DNA of 16,937 nt from Gammaproteobacteria bacterium (GTDB lineage Bacteria; Pseudomonadota; Gammaproteobacteria; Steroidobacterales; BM003): positions 1 to 16,937 of the forward strand of contig JAPHSC010000210.1 in NCBI GenBank assembly GCA_026193125.1. The letters are read 5' to 3'. The notes beneath the pieces were generated by a model. That model made no database searches. It was not told the DNA's origin and saw nothing but the letters and a program-made list of their open reading frames with translations. The position numbers and the translations under genes are program-made. This document shows, piece by piece, positions 1-6,837 of the stretch; position 1 is the first letter of the stretch; each line of letters starts with the position of its first letter.

Positions 1-603
1 CTGAACCCCGACCTCGTTCTGGCCTGGGGTGGAGGCAATCCTGAGCATATGCTGCAGCGAATCAGGGACCTGGGATTCAGGCTGGAAGTGCTCACGCCCA
101 ACAAACTTGAAGACATAGCCGATCACCTGGAACTGATTGGTGAGTGGACCGGCCATGCTGCAGAGGCTGACTTGGCGGCTCTGAACTTCCGGAAACAATT
201 GGCCGAACTGCGCAAGAGTTACCTTGGAGTGGAATCGGTCAAGGTGTTTTACCAAATATCCACGCAACCGCTGTATACCGTAAACAGCAAGCAATTCATT
301 GGCCAGATTATCGCCCTATGTGGTGGCACCAATATTTTTGCCGATCTGGCCGAGATGGCCCCGGTAGTCAGCCCTGAGTCGGTGGTAGCGGCGGATCCTC
401 AACTTATCCTTACCGGTTCCGAGCAGCTCTCCGAGGTTATTGCTCTATGGTCACGTTGGCCGCAGATGCAGGCCGTTGGGCACGCAGGCATCCTCGGCGT
501 GGATGCCAGGCTCGTGGCCCGGGCCAGTCCGAGGCTGATACAGGGCGCCCGCCAGATATGCCAGGCCCTTGACCAGGTTCGCCAGGGCTTGTCCGGGCAG
601 TGA
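1..603 (+). CDS. btuF: Vitamin B12 ABC transporter substrate-binding protein BtuF (3' part, 5' end outside window)
   Basis: The reading frame is open from base 1, so the gene starts before the window; 200 codons remain and the signal peptide and roughly the first third are missing. The visible part begins with LNPDLVLAWGGGNPE, typical of the first lobe of class III (helical-hinge) binding proteins. It continues with a long alpha-helical linker (about residues 50-75) and a second lobe containing IGQIIALCGGTNIFADL and VSPESVVAADPQLIL, the usual BtuF/FecB-type pattern. The protein should bind cobalamin in the periplasm and deliver it to BtuC-BtuD. The B12 assignment rests on context: btuB and a cobalamin adenosyltransferase follow immediately, and BtuC- and BtuD-like genes lie nearby. 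A siderophore-binding role cannot be excluded from family motifs alone. The TGA stop at 601-603 directly abuts the convergent adenosyltransferase gene. Confidence 0.85.
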   Translation: MNPDLVLAWGGGNPEHMLQRIRDLGFRLEVLTPNKLEDIADHLELIGEWTGHAAEADLAALNFRKQLAELRKSYLGVESVKVFYQISTQPLYTVNSKQFIGQIIALCGGTNIFADLAEMAPVVSPESVVAADPQLILTGSEQLSEVIALWSRWPQMQAVGHAGILGVDARLVARASPRLIQGARQICQALDQVRQGLSGQ

Positions 604-1167
604 TCAGGTATCCGCGTCCTGGTGCTCTCGTTGCCAAAGTACTTCTTGCCCCTGCGCGCGCCTGGCAAGTACTCGGGCAATAACGAACAGCAGGTCCGAA
701 AGGCGATTGAGATACTTCAGACCTTCCGGATTAAGTTGTTCCGTGCGTGAGAGGGTCATGACCCTGCGCTCCGCGCGGCGGCAGATGGTTCGAGCCAGGT
801 GGCAGGCCGACGCAGCCTGGCCCCCTCCAGGCAGGATAAAGTCCTTCAAGGGTGGCAGGTCGGCATTGAAACCATCCAGTTGTTTTTCCAGGCGCTGGAC
901 ATGCCCTGCGCCAACTGCCGTATAGCCGGGCAGGCACAGCTCTCCGCCCAGGTCGAACAGGTCGTGCTGCACACGGGTCAGGCAGCTCGCGACGAGATCA
1001 GGCAGATCTGCGCAGGCCAGAATCATACCGATAGCGCTGTTGGCTTCATCTACCGTGCCATAAGCCTCAACCCTGGCGTCATCCTTGGGCGTGCGCGTGC
1101 CATCGCCAAGTCCGGTAGTACCATCATCCCCGGTTCGGGTGTAAATTTTGCTAAGTCGATTTCCCAC
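604..1167 (-). CDS. pduO: PduO-type ATP:cob(I)alamin adenosyltransferase
   Basis: This enzyme transfers the adenosyl group of ATP to cob(I)alamin, giving coenzyme B12 in the cytoplasm. The 187 aa product has the usual length. Family motifs are all visible: TRTGDDGTTGL at residues 10-20 (ATP-binding N-terminus), FILPGG at 110-115, RTICRRAER at 126-134 (the Arg/Glu-rich active-site helix), and KYLNRLSDLLF at 151-161. The start is a GTG at 1165-1167, with a strong ribosome binding site, GGAAGGAG, about 7 bases upstream. The gene lies 178 bp downstream of btuB on the same strand, so it may be read from the btuB transcript, although a separate weak promoter in the gap cannot be excluded. Its stop touches the btuF stop with no spacer. 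Annotation pipelines also call this family CobO or cob(I)yrinic acid a,c-diamide adenosyltransferase; it is unrelated in fold to CobA/BtuR. Confidence 0.93.
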   Translation of the reverse strand: MGNRLSKIYTRTGDDGTTGLGDGTRTPKDDARVEAYGTVDEANSAIGMILACADLPDLVASCLTRVQHDLFDLGGELCLPGYTAVGAGHVQRLEKQLDGFNADLPPLKDFILPGGGQAASACHLARTICRRAERRVMTLSRTEQLNPEGLKYLNRLSDLLFVIARVLARRAQGQEVLWQREHQDADT

Positions 1168-1345
1168 GTTACAGCTCCTTCCCCGTCCAGTGAATCAGGG
1201 TGTCTCGAATCTAGTCATGAACTCATACTACTTGCGCCAAGAAACATCCTGCTTCTGCGTTAACAGGCTGCACCAGCCGTCTCACCGGCGATGAGGGCCT
1301 TGAATTCGTATCTTTTTGCCTACGGTCTGCTACACCAAAGGTTCC

Positions 1346-3148
1346 CTAAAAACTTCTGTAGTTAAAGGAAAGATACACGCCACGGCTGGCGCTGGGGTAG
1401 CCGGCGACGGTCTGGTATTGCTTATCCAGGATATTTTCTATCCTTGCCTGTAACCACCAATTCTGGCCCAGGCCCAAACGGCCATTCAGGTTGAACAAGC
1501 CGTAGCCGGGCAGGGTAACAGGAGAAGGGTATCCGAAATCCTTGCGTTCACTGCTGCAAAGCATATCCAGCCCCACTTCATAGCGCCCGATATTGCGAAC
1601 CGCGGAGGCGGTCAGGCTTTGGCTGGCACGACGGAGCAACTGCTCACCCGTATCAAGATCGGTAGGATCCTGGGCTATTGCCTCGATCCGGAATTGCCAG
1701 TTCTCGTCGCGGTATTCGTAGCCAGCTTCCAGGCCATCAATGCGCGCTCGAGCGACATTTTGATTGATGCCTTCGTAGGTGTTGAAGTCCAGGATGATGT
1801 ATTCGATCAGGTTATCAATCTCGTTGCGGAATATCCTGAGCCAAAATTGACGCAGAGCATCCGGACGGAAGTTGGCGCCCAGCTCGAGATTGGTGCTGGT
1901 TTCCGGCTGCAGCGCCGGGTTGCCGCCAAAGCCAAAGCGTTCGGAACTGTCTGGTGCCCGAAAGCCGGTACCGGCTCCCGCATTGAGCCGCAGCCTGGGC
2001 GTGATGGCGAAGGCGTAATCCAGATTCCAGGTATTGTGGTTGCCGGCGGTCTCATGACTGGTATGACGCGCAGCTGCAACCAGGTCGTGAGACCCGAATG
2101 AAATCTGGTCCTGGGCATAGATTGCCTTGACGTCGGTGGCCGCAGCGTAAGCGCTGCCCCAAGTCATGGCCTTGGTGTCTTCGGCTGACAGGTACAGGCC
2201 CGCGGTAAGTTGGTGAATGCCTGCCTGAATGTCGTTTTGCCAGTCCAGCGCGTCGCGGTCCGTGCTAAAAAAATCTGGACTTTGATTCTGGGTCAGCTCA
2301 TCCACTACATGGCTAAGAAGAATGGAGGTCTCCCAGCTGGCTGAAGGAGTGGCGTCCAATTGCAGCGTTGTAGCCTGGTTTTTGAAGTCCTGATCCAGTG
2401 GCGTGAGGAGAAAGTCCAGGTACTCGGTATTGCCGCGCGCGTCCCAGTGCCGAGCGTTGACGTTGACACCAGCCAGCGTGAGCCCGCCGGAAAGATTGAC
2501 GCTCAAATTATCGTGTCCACTTGCCAGGGTAGAGCCGGTCTGGACCGGGTATCCGTCCGTGTCCAGCCAGGATACGCCGGCCCCAAGGTTTCCCCTGGCA
2601 CCGGACATGCGGCCATTAACCTGGCCATCGTCAGTCCCGAAGCTACCGCCGCCGAGACTTGCGGATACCCCGTTGGGGCCGGCATGGCCTCTTGTAATCA
2701 CGTTTATTACGCCACCTATGGCCTCGGACCCATACAGCGAGGAGCGGGGACCCTTGACGATCTCGATACGCTCGACGAGGGCGGGAGAAATCTGCTGCAA
2801 GGCGGCGCCACCGGCCGTACCCGGGTTGATTTTCACGCCGTCAATCATCACCAGGGTGTGATTGCTCTCGGTGCCACGCATGAATACCGAAGTGGGCTGG
2901 CCGACCCCGCCGCTGCGGGCAATATCCAGACCGGCATGAAACTTGAGCAAATCCCCCAGGTCGGCCGCCATGCTTCGTTCGATGGTTGCCCGGTCGATTA
3001 CGATGACGGGAGCCAACACCTGGTCGGCCGCCTGTGCGGTGCGGGTCGCGGTGACCACCACCGTTTCAATCTCCTCATTGTCGTGCTGCGCGGAAGCGCA
3101 AAAGGGCAAGCCCAGCAAGGTGAGCAAGAGGAATTGGGAGCTTTTCAT
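1346..3148 (-). CDS. btuB: TonB-dependent vitamin B12 outer-membrane receptor BtuB
   Basis: This is the outer-membrane beta-barrel that imports cobalamin using TonB energy. The 600 aa product is close to the E. coli protein in length. In order it shows a signal peptide (residues 1-20, cleavage after ASA), a TonB box region ETVVVTATRT (28-37), and a plug domain (about 45-155) with GVGQPTSVFMRGTESNHTL, MIDGVKINPG and VERIEIVKGPRSSLYGSEA. The barrel follows and ends in GVYLSFNYRSF with the terminal Phe expected for BAM-dependent insertion. I chose the ATG at 3146-3148 because the signal peptide begins there and an AAGGA site (3157-3161) sits 8 bases upstream. The frame stays open for 79 more codons upstream, but that stretch is riboswitch leader. 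Regulation is by the cobalamin riboswitch at about 3280-3500. The adenosyltransferase gene follows downstream. Confidence 0.95.
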   Translation of the reverse strand: MKSSQFLLLTLLGLPFCASAQHDNEEIETVVVTATRTAQAADQVLAPVIVIDRATIERSMAADLGDLLKFHAGLDIARSGGVGQPTSVFMRGTESNHTLVMIDGVKINPGTAGGAALQQISPALVERIEIVKGPRSSLYGSEAIGGVINVITRGHAGPNGVSASLGGGSFGTDDGQVNGRMSGARGNLGAGVSWLDTDGYPVQTGSTLASGHDNLSVNLSGGLTLAGVNVNARHWDARGNTEYLDFLLTPLDQDFKNQATTLQLDATPSASWETSILLSHVVDELTQNQSPDFFSTDRDALDWQNDIQAGIHQLTAGLYLSAEDTKAMTWGSAYAAATDVKAIYAQDQISFGSHDLVAAARHTSHETAGNHNTWNLDYAFAITPRLRLNAGAGTGFRAPDSSERFGFGGNPALQPETSTNLELGANFRPDALRQFWLRIFRNEIDNLIEYIILDFNTYEGINQNVARARIDGLEAGYEYRDENWQFRIEAIAQDPTDLDTGEQLLRRASQSLTASAVRNIGRYEVGLDMLCSSERKDFGYPSPVTLPGYGLFNLNGRLGLGQNWWLQARIENILDKQYQTVAGYPSASRGVYLSFNYRSF

Positions 3149-3279
3149 CAACAGAGTCCTTCGTGCGACCGCACACCCGCGGGTCGAACCTACGTACAGA
3201 GAAACGCCGGTAGGAATCGAAGTTGACTGTCCAAGCGAGCACGGTAGCAAGCCCGGAGTAACGCCCGCCGCGATACCGG

Positions 3280-3500
3280 TACCTTTGCCAAGCCGGTCTC
3301 CGGGCTCTCGAGCGGATAGCAATATCCTGCGTCTGTCGCCTTCCCACGCTCGCATGATGCGCAGTGGCTGTGTCGTTCTGAGCAAACGACGACTGACAGT
3401 CGGTCAACTCGATTACCGTTGCGGGGGCAGCGCCGGAATTGTCATCCTGCGTGATGACTCACCGGCTTCCCGTTAACCCGAAATGAATTCCGGGTGCACC
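3280..3500 (-). promoter_or_regulatory. Cobalamin (AdoCbl-type) riboswitch in the btuB leader
   Basis: On the minus strand the conserved cobalamin riboswitch blocks occur in the right order: GGGAAGCCGGTG (3471-3460), GCTGCCCCCGCAAC (about 3431-3418), and a B12 box AGCCCGGAGACCGGC (3306-3292), close to the consensus AGCCAGGAGACCTGCC. A small hairpin, ACCCG...CGGGT, lies at the 5' end (about 3497-3475). The downstream expression platform of roughly 130 nt ends at the btuB ribosome binding site. A small hairpin (GTGC-GGTC-GCAC, 3174-3163) ends one base before the Shine-Dalgarno at 3161-3157. No T-run terminator is seen, so control of translation initiation is more likely than premature termination. 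This class binds adenosylcobalamin and lowers btuB expression when B12 is plentiful. The outer limits are approximate. Confidence 0.9.
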
Positions 3501-3511
3501 TGACAGTGGCC

Positions 3512-3541
3512 ATTCTCGACAAGCTGCCGTGGTGATGTCAA
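3512..3541 (-). promoter_or_regulatory. Predicted sigma-70 promoter of the btuB riboswitch transcript
   Basis: The minus strand carries a perfect -35 TTGACA at 3541-3536, then 18 bases, then a GAGAAT hexamer (4 of 6 matches to TATAAT) at 3517-3512. Transcription would begin near 3505, just upstream of the first riboswitch helix, which is where it should be. The site overlaps the GTG/GTG/ATG candidates at 3529-3537 in the opposite gene, supporting the later start chosen for that gene. Confidence 0.55.
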
Positions 3542-3582
3542 GCTCAAGCTCCGGAATAAGGCGACGCTCCAAGGGCGATTTC

Positions 3583-4344
3583 ATGCAAGCCAGCGAACAT
3601 CTCTCGATAGCGCTTAAGGCGGCCGAGGCCGCCGCCGCCGTTATCATGAAGTATTACCAGCGGCAAATTCAGGTTCAGACAAAATCCGATTTCTCGCCAG
3701 TCACGATTGCCGATATCGAATCTGAAAAAGTCATTCGCAAGATCATTTCAGACGCGTTTCCCGCGCACGGCTTTTACGGGGAAGAAACAGGCCAACAAGA
3801 TATTCATGCGGAGTTTTTGTGGCTGGTCGACCCGATTGACGGCACCAAGAGCTTCGTCCGGGAATACCCTTTCTTTTCCACCCAGATCGCTCTAATGAAA
3901 GAGGGTGAGCTGGTGCTGGGCGTATCAAGTGCTCCGGCCTTCAAGGAATTGGCCTGGGCCGAAGTCGGGACCGGTGCCTTTCTTAACCATAAGCCGCTCA
4001 GGGTCAGCGACATCAAGACTATTGAGGAATGCACCCTGTCCACCGGCAACCTCAAGAGCATGGCCAGTAGTGATGACTGGAGCGCCTTGGGGAGTTTGGT
4101 TTCTCGCGTCAATCGAAACCGTGGTTACGGTGACTTTTACCATTATCATTTGCTGGCGTCGGGGAAGATCGACGTGGTGCTTGAAAGTGACGTGAATATT
4201 CTGGATATCGCTGCCACCGCGGTTATCGTGCGGGAGGCGGGTGGTATTTTTACTGACCTGCAGGGTGGCCCCCTGGACCTGGATACCTCCTCGGTGCTGG
4301 CTGCCAACCCGCATTTGCACCAGCTCGTGCTGGATAGCCTGTGA
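3583..4344 (+). CDS. hisN: HisN-like histidinol-phosphatase / inositol monophosphatase family protein
   Basis: This is a Mg2+-dependent phosphatase of the IMPase/FBPase superfamily, most like the HisN branch that removes phosphate from L-histidinol phosphate. From the chosen ATG it is 253 aa, the usual HisN size. Metal-site motifs are present: GEE at 66-68, DPIDGT at 83-88 (WLVDPIDGTKSF), and the C-terminal block ESDVNILDIAATAVIVREAGG with D208, where the family often has WD and this protein has LD. I chose ATG 3583, with AAGGG about 8 bases upstream, over GTG 3529, GTG 3532 or ATG 3535, because the earlier ones add a Ser/Arg-rich non-homologous tail and overlap the btuB promoter. The next gene, phzF, overlaps it by 4 bp. 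The exact substrate (histidinol phosphate, inositol phosphate or another) cannot be settled from sequence; family membership is secure. Confidence 0.85.
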   Translation: MQASEHLSIALKAAEAAAAVIMKYYQRQIQVQTKSDFSPVTIADIESEKVIRKIISDAFPAHGFYGEETGQQDIHAEFLWLVDPIDGTKSFVREYPFFSTQIALMKEGELVLGVSSAPAFKELAWAEVGTGAFLNHKPLRVSDIKTIEECTLSTGNLKSMASSDDWSALGSLVSRVNRNRGYGDFYHYHLLASGKIDVVLESDVNILDIAATAVIVREAGGIFTDLQGGPLDLDTSSVLAANPHLHQLVLDSL

Positions 4345-5120
4345 AACTGCCTGTCTATATCGTAAATGCTTTCTCCAGTGAGCCTTTTCGGGGCAACCCC
4401 GCGGCAGTTTGTCCGCTGCCAGAGTGGCTTGATGAGAGCACCATGCAGAGTATCGCCAGCCAGCACAATTTGTCTGAAACCGCGTTCATAGTGGCGGACG
4501 GGAAGGATTACCAGATTCGCTGGTTTACTCCGGCGGAAGAGGTCCCCTTGTGCGGCCACGCTACCCTGGCCGCAGCCGAGGTGATTCGCCGGTTTCTGGA
4601 ACCGGATTGTCAGGGCGTGGGCTTCTTGTCTATGAGTGGTCGCCTGGATGTGCATTTCGAGCAGGACAGGGTGTGCCTAAATTTCCCCGCAATGCCTGCG
4701 GAGGTCGCCATCAGTCCAGGTAACCTCGGCAAGGGTCTGGGCCTGGAACCGCGGGAAGTGCTGGTTGCCGAGTACTACCTGGCGGTGCTGGACTCGGAGG
4801 CCCAGGTGCGGGCGCTTAGACCTGACATGGCATTGCTGGCGAGCCTGGACCGCAAGGCCGTGATAGTGACGGCGCCGGGTGACGAGGTGGACTTCGTGTC
4901 ACGCTTTTTTGCACCCCGCCTTGCGGTGGACGAAGATCCGGTTACCGGCTCCGCGCATTGTACCTTGGTGCCCTACTGGGCAAGCAGGCTGGGCAAGACC
5001 AGTTTACGCGCCCGCCAGTTATCGCATAGGGGTGGCGAACTTTTTTGCCAGCAAATCGGTGACCGGGTGCAGATTGGCGGCTATGCCAGGCTTTATCTGC
5101 AGGGTGAGATTATCATTTGA
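4341..5120 (+). CDS. PhzF-family isomerase/epimerase-like protein
   Basis: This is a diaminopimelate-epimerase-fold protein of the PhzF family. The phenazine enzyme isomerises trans-2,3-dihydro-3-hydroxyanthranilate, but most bacterial members (YddE and similar) have unknown substrates. The 259 aa length is normal. Visible motifs are PFRGNPAAVCPLPEW (15-29), NLSETAF with catalytic Glu46, RWFTPAEEVPLCGHATLAAA (60-79) with His73, and DEDPVTGSAHC (197-207). The N-terminal motif reads NAF where many members read DAF. No phenazine genes surround it, so phenazine synthesis is not supported. The GTG start at 4341 forms a GTGA overlap with the stop of the phosphatase gene, implying translational coupling and a shared transcript. 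It converges with the ABC ATPase gene, leaving only 10 bp between the stops. Confidence 0.9.
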   Translation: MKLPVYIVNAFSSEPFRGNPAAVCPLPEWLDESTMQSIASQHNLSETAFIVADGKDYQIRWFTPAEEVPLCGHATLAAAEVIRRFLEPDCQGVGFLSMSGRLDVHFEQDRVCLNFPAMPAEVAISPGNLGKGLGLEPREVLVAEYYLAVLDSEAQVRALRPDMALLASLDRKAVIVTAPGDEVDFVSRFFAPRLAVDEDPVTGSAHCTLVPYWASRLGKTSLRARQLSHRGGELFCQQIGDRVQIGGYARLYLQGEIII

Positions 5121-5130
5121 GCCGGTGGAA

Positions 5131-5889
5131 TCAGGTCAGCGCGAAATAGCGTCGCCCCTTCCAATTAATCTCTTCCACCCGGGTGTTATACAGGCGCCCC
5201 AGGTTGGCTGTATTTAGTACCTCTTCGCAGCTCCCCAGCAACCAGCTACCCTCGCCAAAAAGCAGCAGTGCGTGGGTGCAATAGGCTATCGCGGCATTGG
5301 GGTCATGCAATGTAGTAAGTACAGTGCTACCCGCGCTTGAGAGTTCCTGCAAAAGGCGCAAAACATGCAGCTGATGTTGAGGGTCCAGGTGATTCAGGGG
5401 TTCATCCATCAGATAGACATCCGGCTGTTGCGCCAGCACTGCTGCGATAGCGAGTCGGCGGCGTTCGCCACCCGACAAGGTGTGAATATTCCTCGTTTCA
5501 AGCCCCTGCAGGTCCATGAGTCCCAGCGCATGTCTGGCCAGGTCGACATCGGCAGCAGATTCCCATTGCCAGAAGTCGATATGCGGATGACGCCCAACCA
5601 GCACGGTTTCCAGTACCGTGCTTGGAAATGGATCCTCGTAAACCTGCATGAGCAGACCCAGGTGCCTGGCCACCTTGCGGCGGCCCAGAGTCTTCAGAGG
5701 TAGGCCGCCAAGGCAGATTTCACCTCGGGACGCAGCTCGGAGTCCCGCCAGCGTGTGTAGAGTAAGGGTTTTACCTACCCCATTTTGGCCCAGCATAGCG
5801 ATATTTTGACCGCCGCTGGTCGAGAGATTCAGGTCACGCACCAGGACGCGACCAGCGACGCAGACATCTAGATTTGAACTGGCAAGCAT
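5131..5889 (-). CDS. btuD: ABC transporter ATP-binding protein, BtuD/FepC type
   Basis: This is the cytoplasmic ATPase of a type II importer, probably for vitamin B12. The 252 aa protein carries Walker A GQNGVGKT (34-41), a Q-loop Gln82 (LLMQVYEDPFPSTV), signature LSGGE (138-142), Walker B VYLMDEP (158-164), D-loop LNHLDP and switch His195. These are the features of a complete, active nucleotide-binding domain. The substrate assignment is by context with btuF, btuB, a BtuC-like permease and the adenosyltransferase; ferric-siderophore ATPases have the same motifs. It is separated from the permease gene by about 4.75 kb, whereas such subunits are commonly adjacent. A 67 bp gap separates it from the NAD(P)-binding protein gene upstream, so the two may be cotranscribed. 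No clear Shine-Dalgarno precedes the ATG. A GCCGG...CCGGC inverted repeat lies about 20 bp upstream of the start. Confidence 0.85.
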   Translation of the reverse strand: MLASSNLDVCVAGRVLVRDLNLSTSGGQNIAMLGQNGVGKTLTLHTLAGLRAASRGEICLGGLPLKTLGRRKVARHLGLLMQVYEDPFPSTVLETVLVGRHPHIDFWQWESAADVDLARHALGLMDLQGLETRNIHTLSGGERRRLAIAAVLAQQPDVYLMDEPLNHLDPQHQLHVLRLLQELSSAGSTVLTTLHDPNAAIAYCTHALLLFGEGSWLLGSCEEVLNTANLGRLYNTRVEEINWKGRRYFALT

Positions 5890-5956
5890 GCTGCGCTTTA
5901 TAGCATTGCCGGCGGGTATCCGGCTAATTCATTCAGCAATCTTGCGGCGGCCTCAG

Positions 5957-6628
5957 CTAGGGCCCACCTGACTTGCCGGTCTCGGAAGGATAGTGGATCT
6001 CCACTCCCTTCACGGGACTGAAGGCTGCCTTGACCATGCAACTTGCCACGTGGTCAGCATGCACGGCCCGATACCTGGCCAGGGACCCCCTTAACACCGG
6101 GCGCAGCAGCACGGCCAGGGGTGTGGCAAGACGCTCGCCCAGGCGAAAGTCCTTGCGCGGGCCTGTTAGGAGTGAAGGTCGAAAGATATGCAGGGCGGGG
6201 AAATCCAGTTGCTGCAATTCCACTTCCATCCGGCCCTTTATCCTGTTGTAAAAAACGCTGGAAACCGGGTCTGCGCCCAGTGCGGACACCAGCATGCAGC
6301 GCTGCGCGCCGTTTTTTCGAGCGAGAGAGGCCACGGCGACCACATAGTCGAGGTCGACTTTTTCGAAGGCCTCTTTTGACCCGGCCTGGCCAATGGTCGT
6401 GCCCAGGCAACAATACACGTCGTCCACCGCCGGAAAGTCGACCGTTTGATCCAGCTTGTCGAAATTCACCAGTCGTTCGCTCAAACGCGGATGCTGTTGT
6501 CGCGTTGCGGTCCTGACCAGTGAGTAAGTCATACTGTAACGCTCATCCTGCAATAGTCGCTGCAGGCAAAAGCCGCCAACCAGACCCGACGCACCGGCGA
6601 TCAGTGCAGAGCGTTTACGCGTGGACAT
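5957..6628 (-). CDS. TIP30/HTATIP2-like NAD(P)-binding atypical SDR protein
   Basis: This is a Rossmann-fold protein of the atypical short-chain dehydrogenase family, close to the TIP30/HTATIP2 group. The 223 aa product has a dinucleotide-binding loop GASGLVG (12-18), the group-typical CCLGTT (73-78), EAFEKVDLDYVVAVA (86-100), a SALGAD segment (115-120) and YNRIKG (127-132), giving a YxxxK active-site pair. IFRPSLLTGPR follows. A reductase or epimerase reaction is plausible, but no substrate is evident. The ATG at 6626-6628 is preceded by a very strong ribosome binding site, AAAGGAGGAG, 7 bases upstream. Downstream on the same strand is the BtuD-like gene. The start region is overlapped by a possible small ORF in another frame (6601-6765). 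Confidence 0.85.
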   Translation of the reverse strand: MSTRKRSALIAGASGLVGGFCLQRLLQDERYSMTYSLVRTATRQQHPRLSERLVNFDKLDQTVDFPAVDDVYCCLGTTIGQAGSKEAFEKVDLDYVVAVASLARKNGAQRCMLVSALGADPVSSVFYNRIKGRMEVELQQLDFPALHIFRPSLLTGPRKDFRLGERLATPLAVLLRPVLRGSLARYRAVHADHVASCMVKAAFSPVKGVEIHYPSETGKSGGP

Positions 6629-6765
6629 GAATTGACTCCTCCTTTGCCTGGCGATACGGTTTCTCTACGGAACATGGCGATGTCCTGAGCGAGACACTGG
6701 AGTTCGCCGCCAGGGGTGTCACGCAAAATCACCTGGTCATTCCTTCCTCCCCGGTAATTGATCAT
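6601..6765 (-). CDS. Candidate small protein of 54 aa (or 43 aa) ahead of the TIP30-like gene
   Basis: An ATG at 6765-6763 opens a frame of 54 codons ending in TGA at 6603-6601, overlapping the start of the TIP30-like gene by 28 bp in another frame. The predicted peptide begins MINYRGGRNDQVILRDTPGG and continues ELQCLAQDIAMFRRE, a beta-strand-like then helical pattern that looks more like protein than random translation. The tail is Gly/Pro/Val-rich where the frame crosses the next gene's ribosome binding site. No Shine-Dalgarno precedes the ATG. An in-frame GTG at 6732-6730 has GGAGGAAGG 8-9 bases upstream and would give 43 aa. I recognise no family. Evidence is only composition, an internal ribosome site and the tight overlap, so this is tentative. 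Confidence 0.35.
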   Translation of the reverse strand: MINYRGGRNDQVILRDTPGGELQCLAQDIAMFRRETVSPGKGGVNSCPRVNALH

Positions 6766-6788
6766 AACAGAGGGGACAGCGGCTTGAA
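6761..6788 (-). promoter_or_regulatory. Possible extended -10 promoter for the TIP30-like/btuD unit
   Basis: The minus strand reads TGTTATGAT (6769-6761), an extended -10 with 5 of 6 matches to TATAAT, with a weak -35 TTCAAG at 6788-6783 (16-base spacing). It would give a leader of about 125 nt before the TIP30-like start. If it is used, the ATG at 6765-6763 of the candidate small ORF is not transcribed and only its GTG start remains possible. Confidence 0.3.
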
Positions 6789-6837
6789 TCTGTGCTTCTA
6801 TATTGGGTTAGTGCACAGCTAAGTGAGGCGGTTACTG

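Noticed and set aside
1290..1363. A 23-codon + strand frame reading MRALNSYLFAYGLLHQRF, faintly like the N-terminus of a gamma-glutamylcyclotransferase
   Set aside because: It is very short, lacks a ribosome site, ends inside btuB antisense sequence, and the resemblance covers only a few residues.
2360..3226. Long 288-codon + strand open frame
   Set aside because: It lies antisense to the btuB plug domain and leader, has no family motif and no ribosome site, and is explained by GC-rich codon use on the opposite strand.
3149..3385. N-terminal extension of BtuB to a start at 3385
   Set aside because: The extra 79 codons are the translated riboswitch leader; the signal peptide and ribosome binding site place the start at 3148.
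3529..3582. Longer N-terminus for the HisN-like phosphatase (GTG 3529, GTG 3532 or ATG 3535)
   Set aside because: The added residues are a Ser/Arg-rich run not typical of the family, and these codons overlap the btuB promoter; ATG 3583 has a better-placed ribosome site.
4341..5120. Phenazine biosynthesis locus, suggested by the PhzF-family gene
   Set aside because: No other phz gene is nearby, and PhzF-like proteins are widespread in non-phenazine producers.
6729..6740. Three-codon minus-strand mini-ORF (ATG ACC AGG TGA) right after GGAGGAAGGA
   Set aside because: The ATG is too close to the Shine-Dalgarno for good initiation; the site better serves the GTG 8-9 bases downstream.
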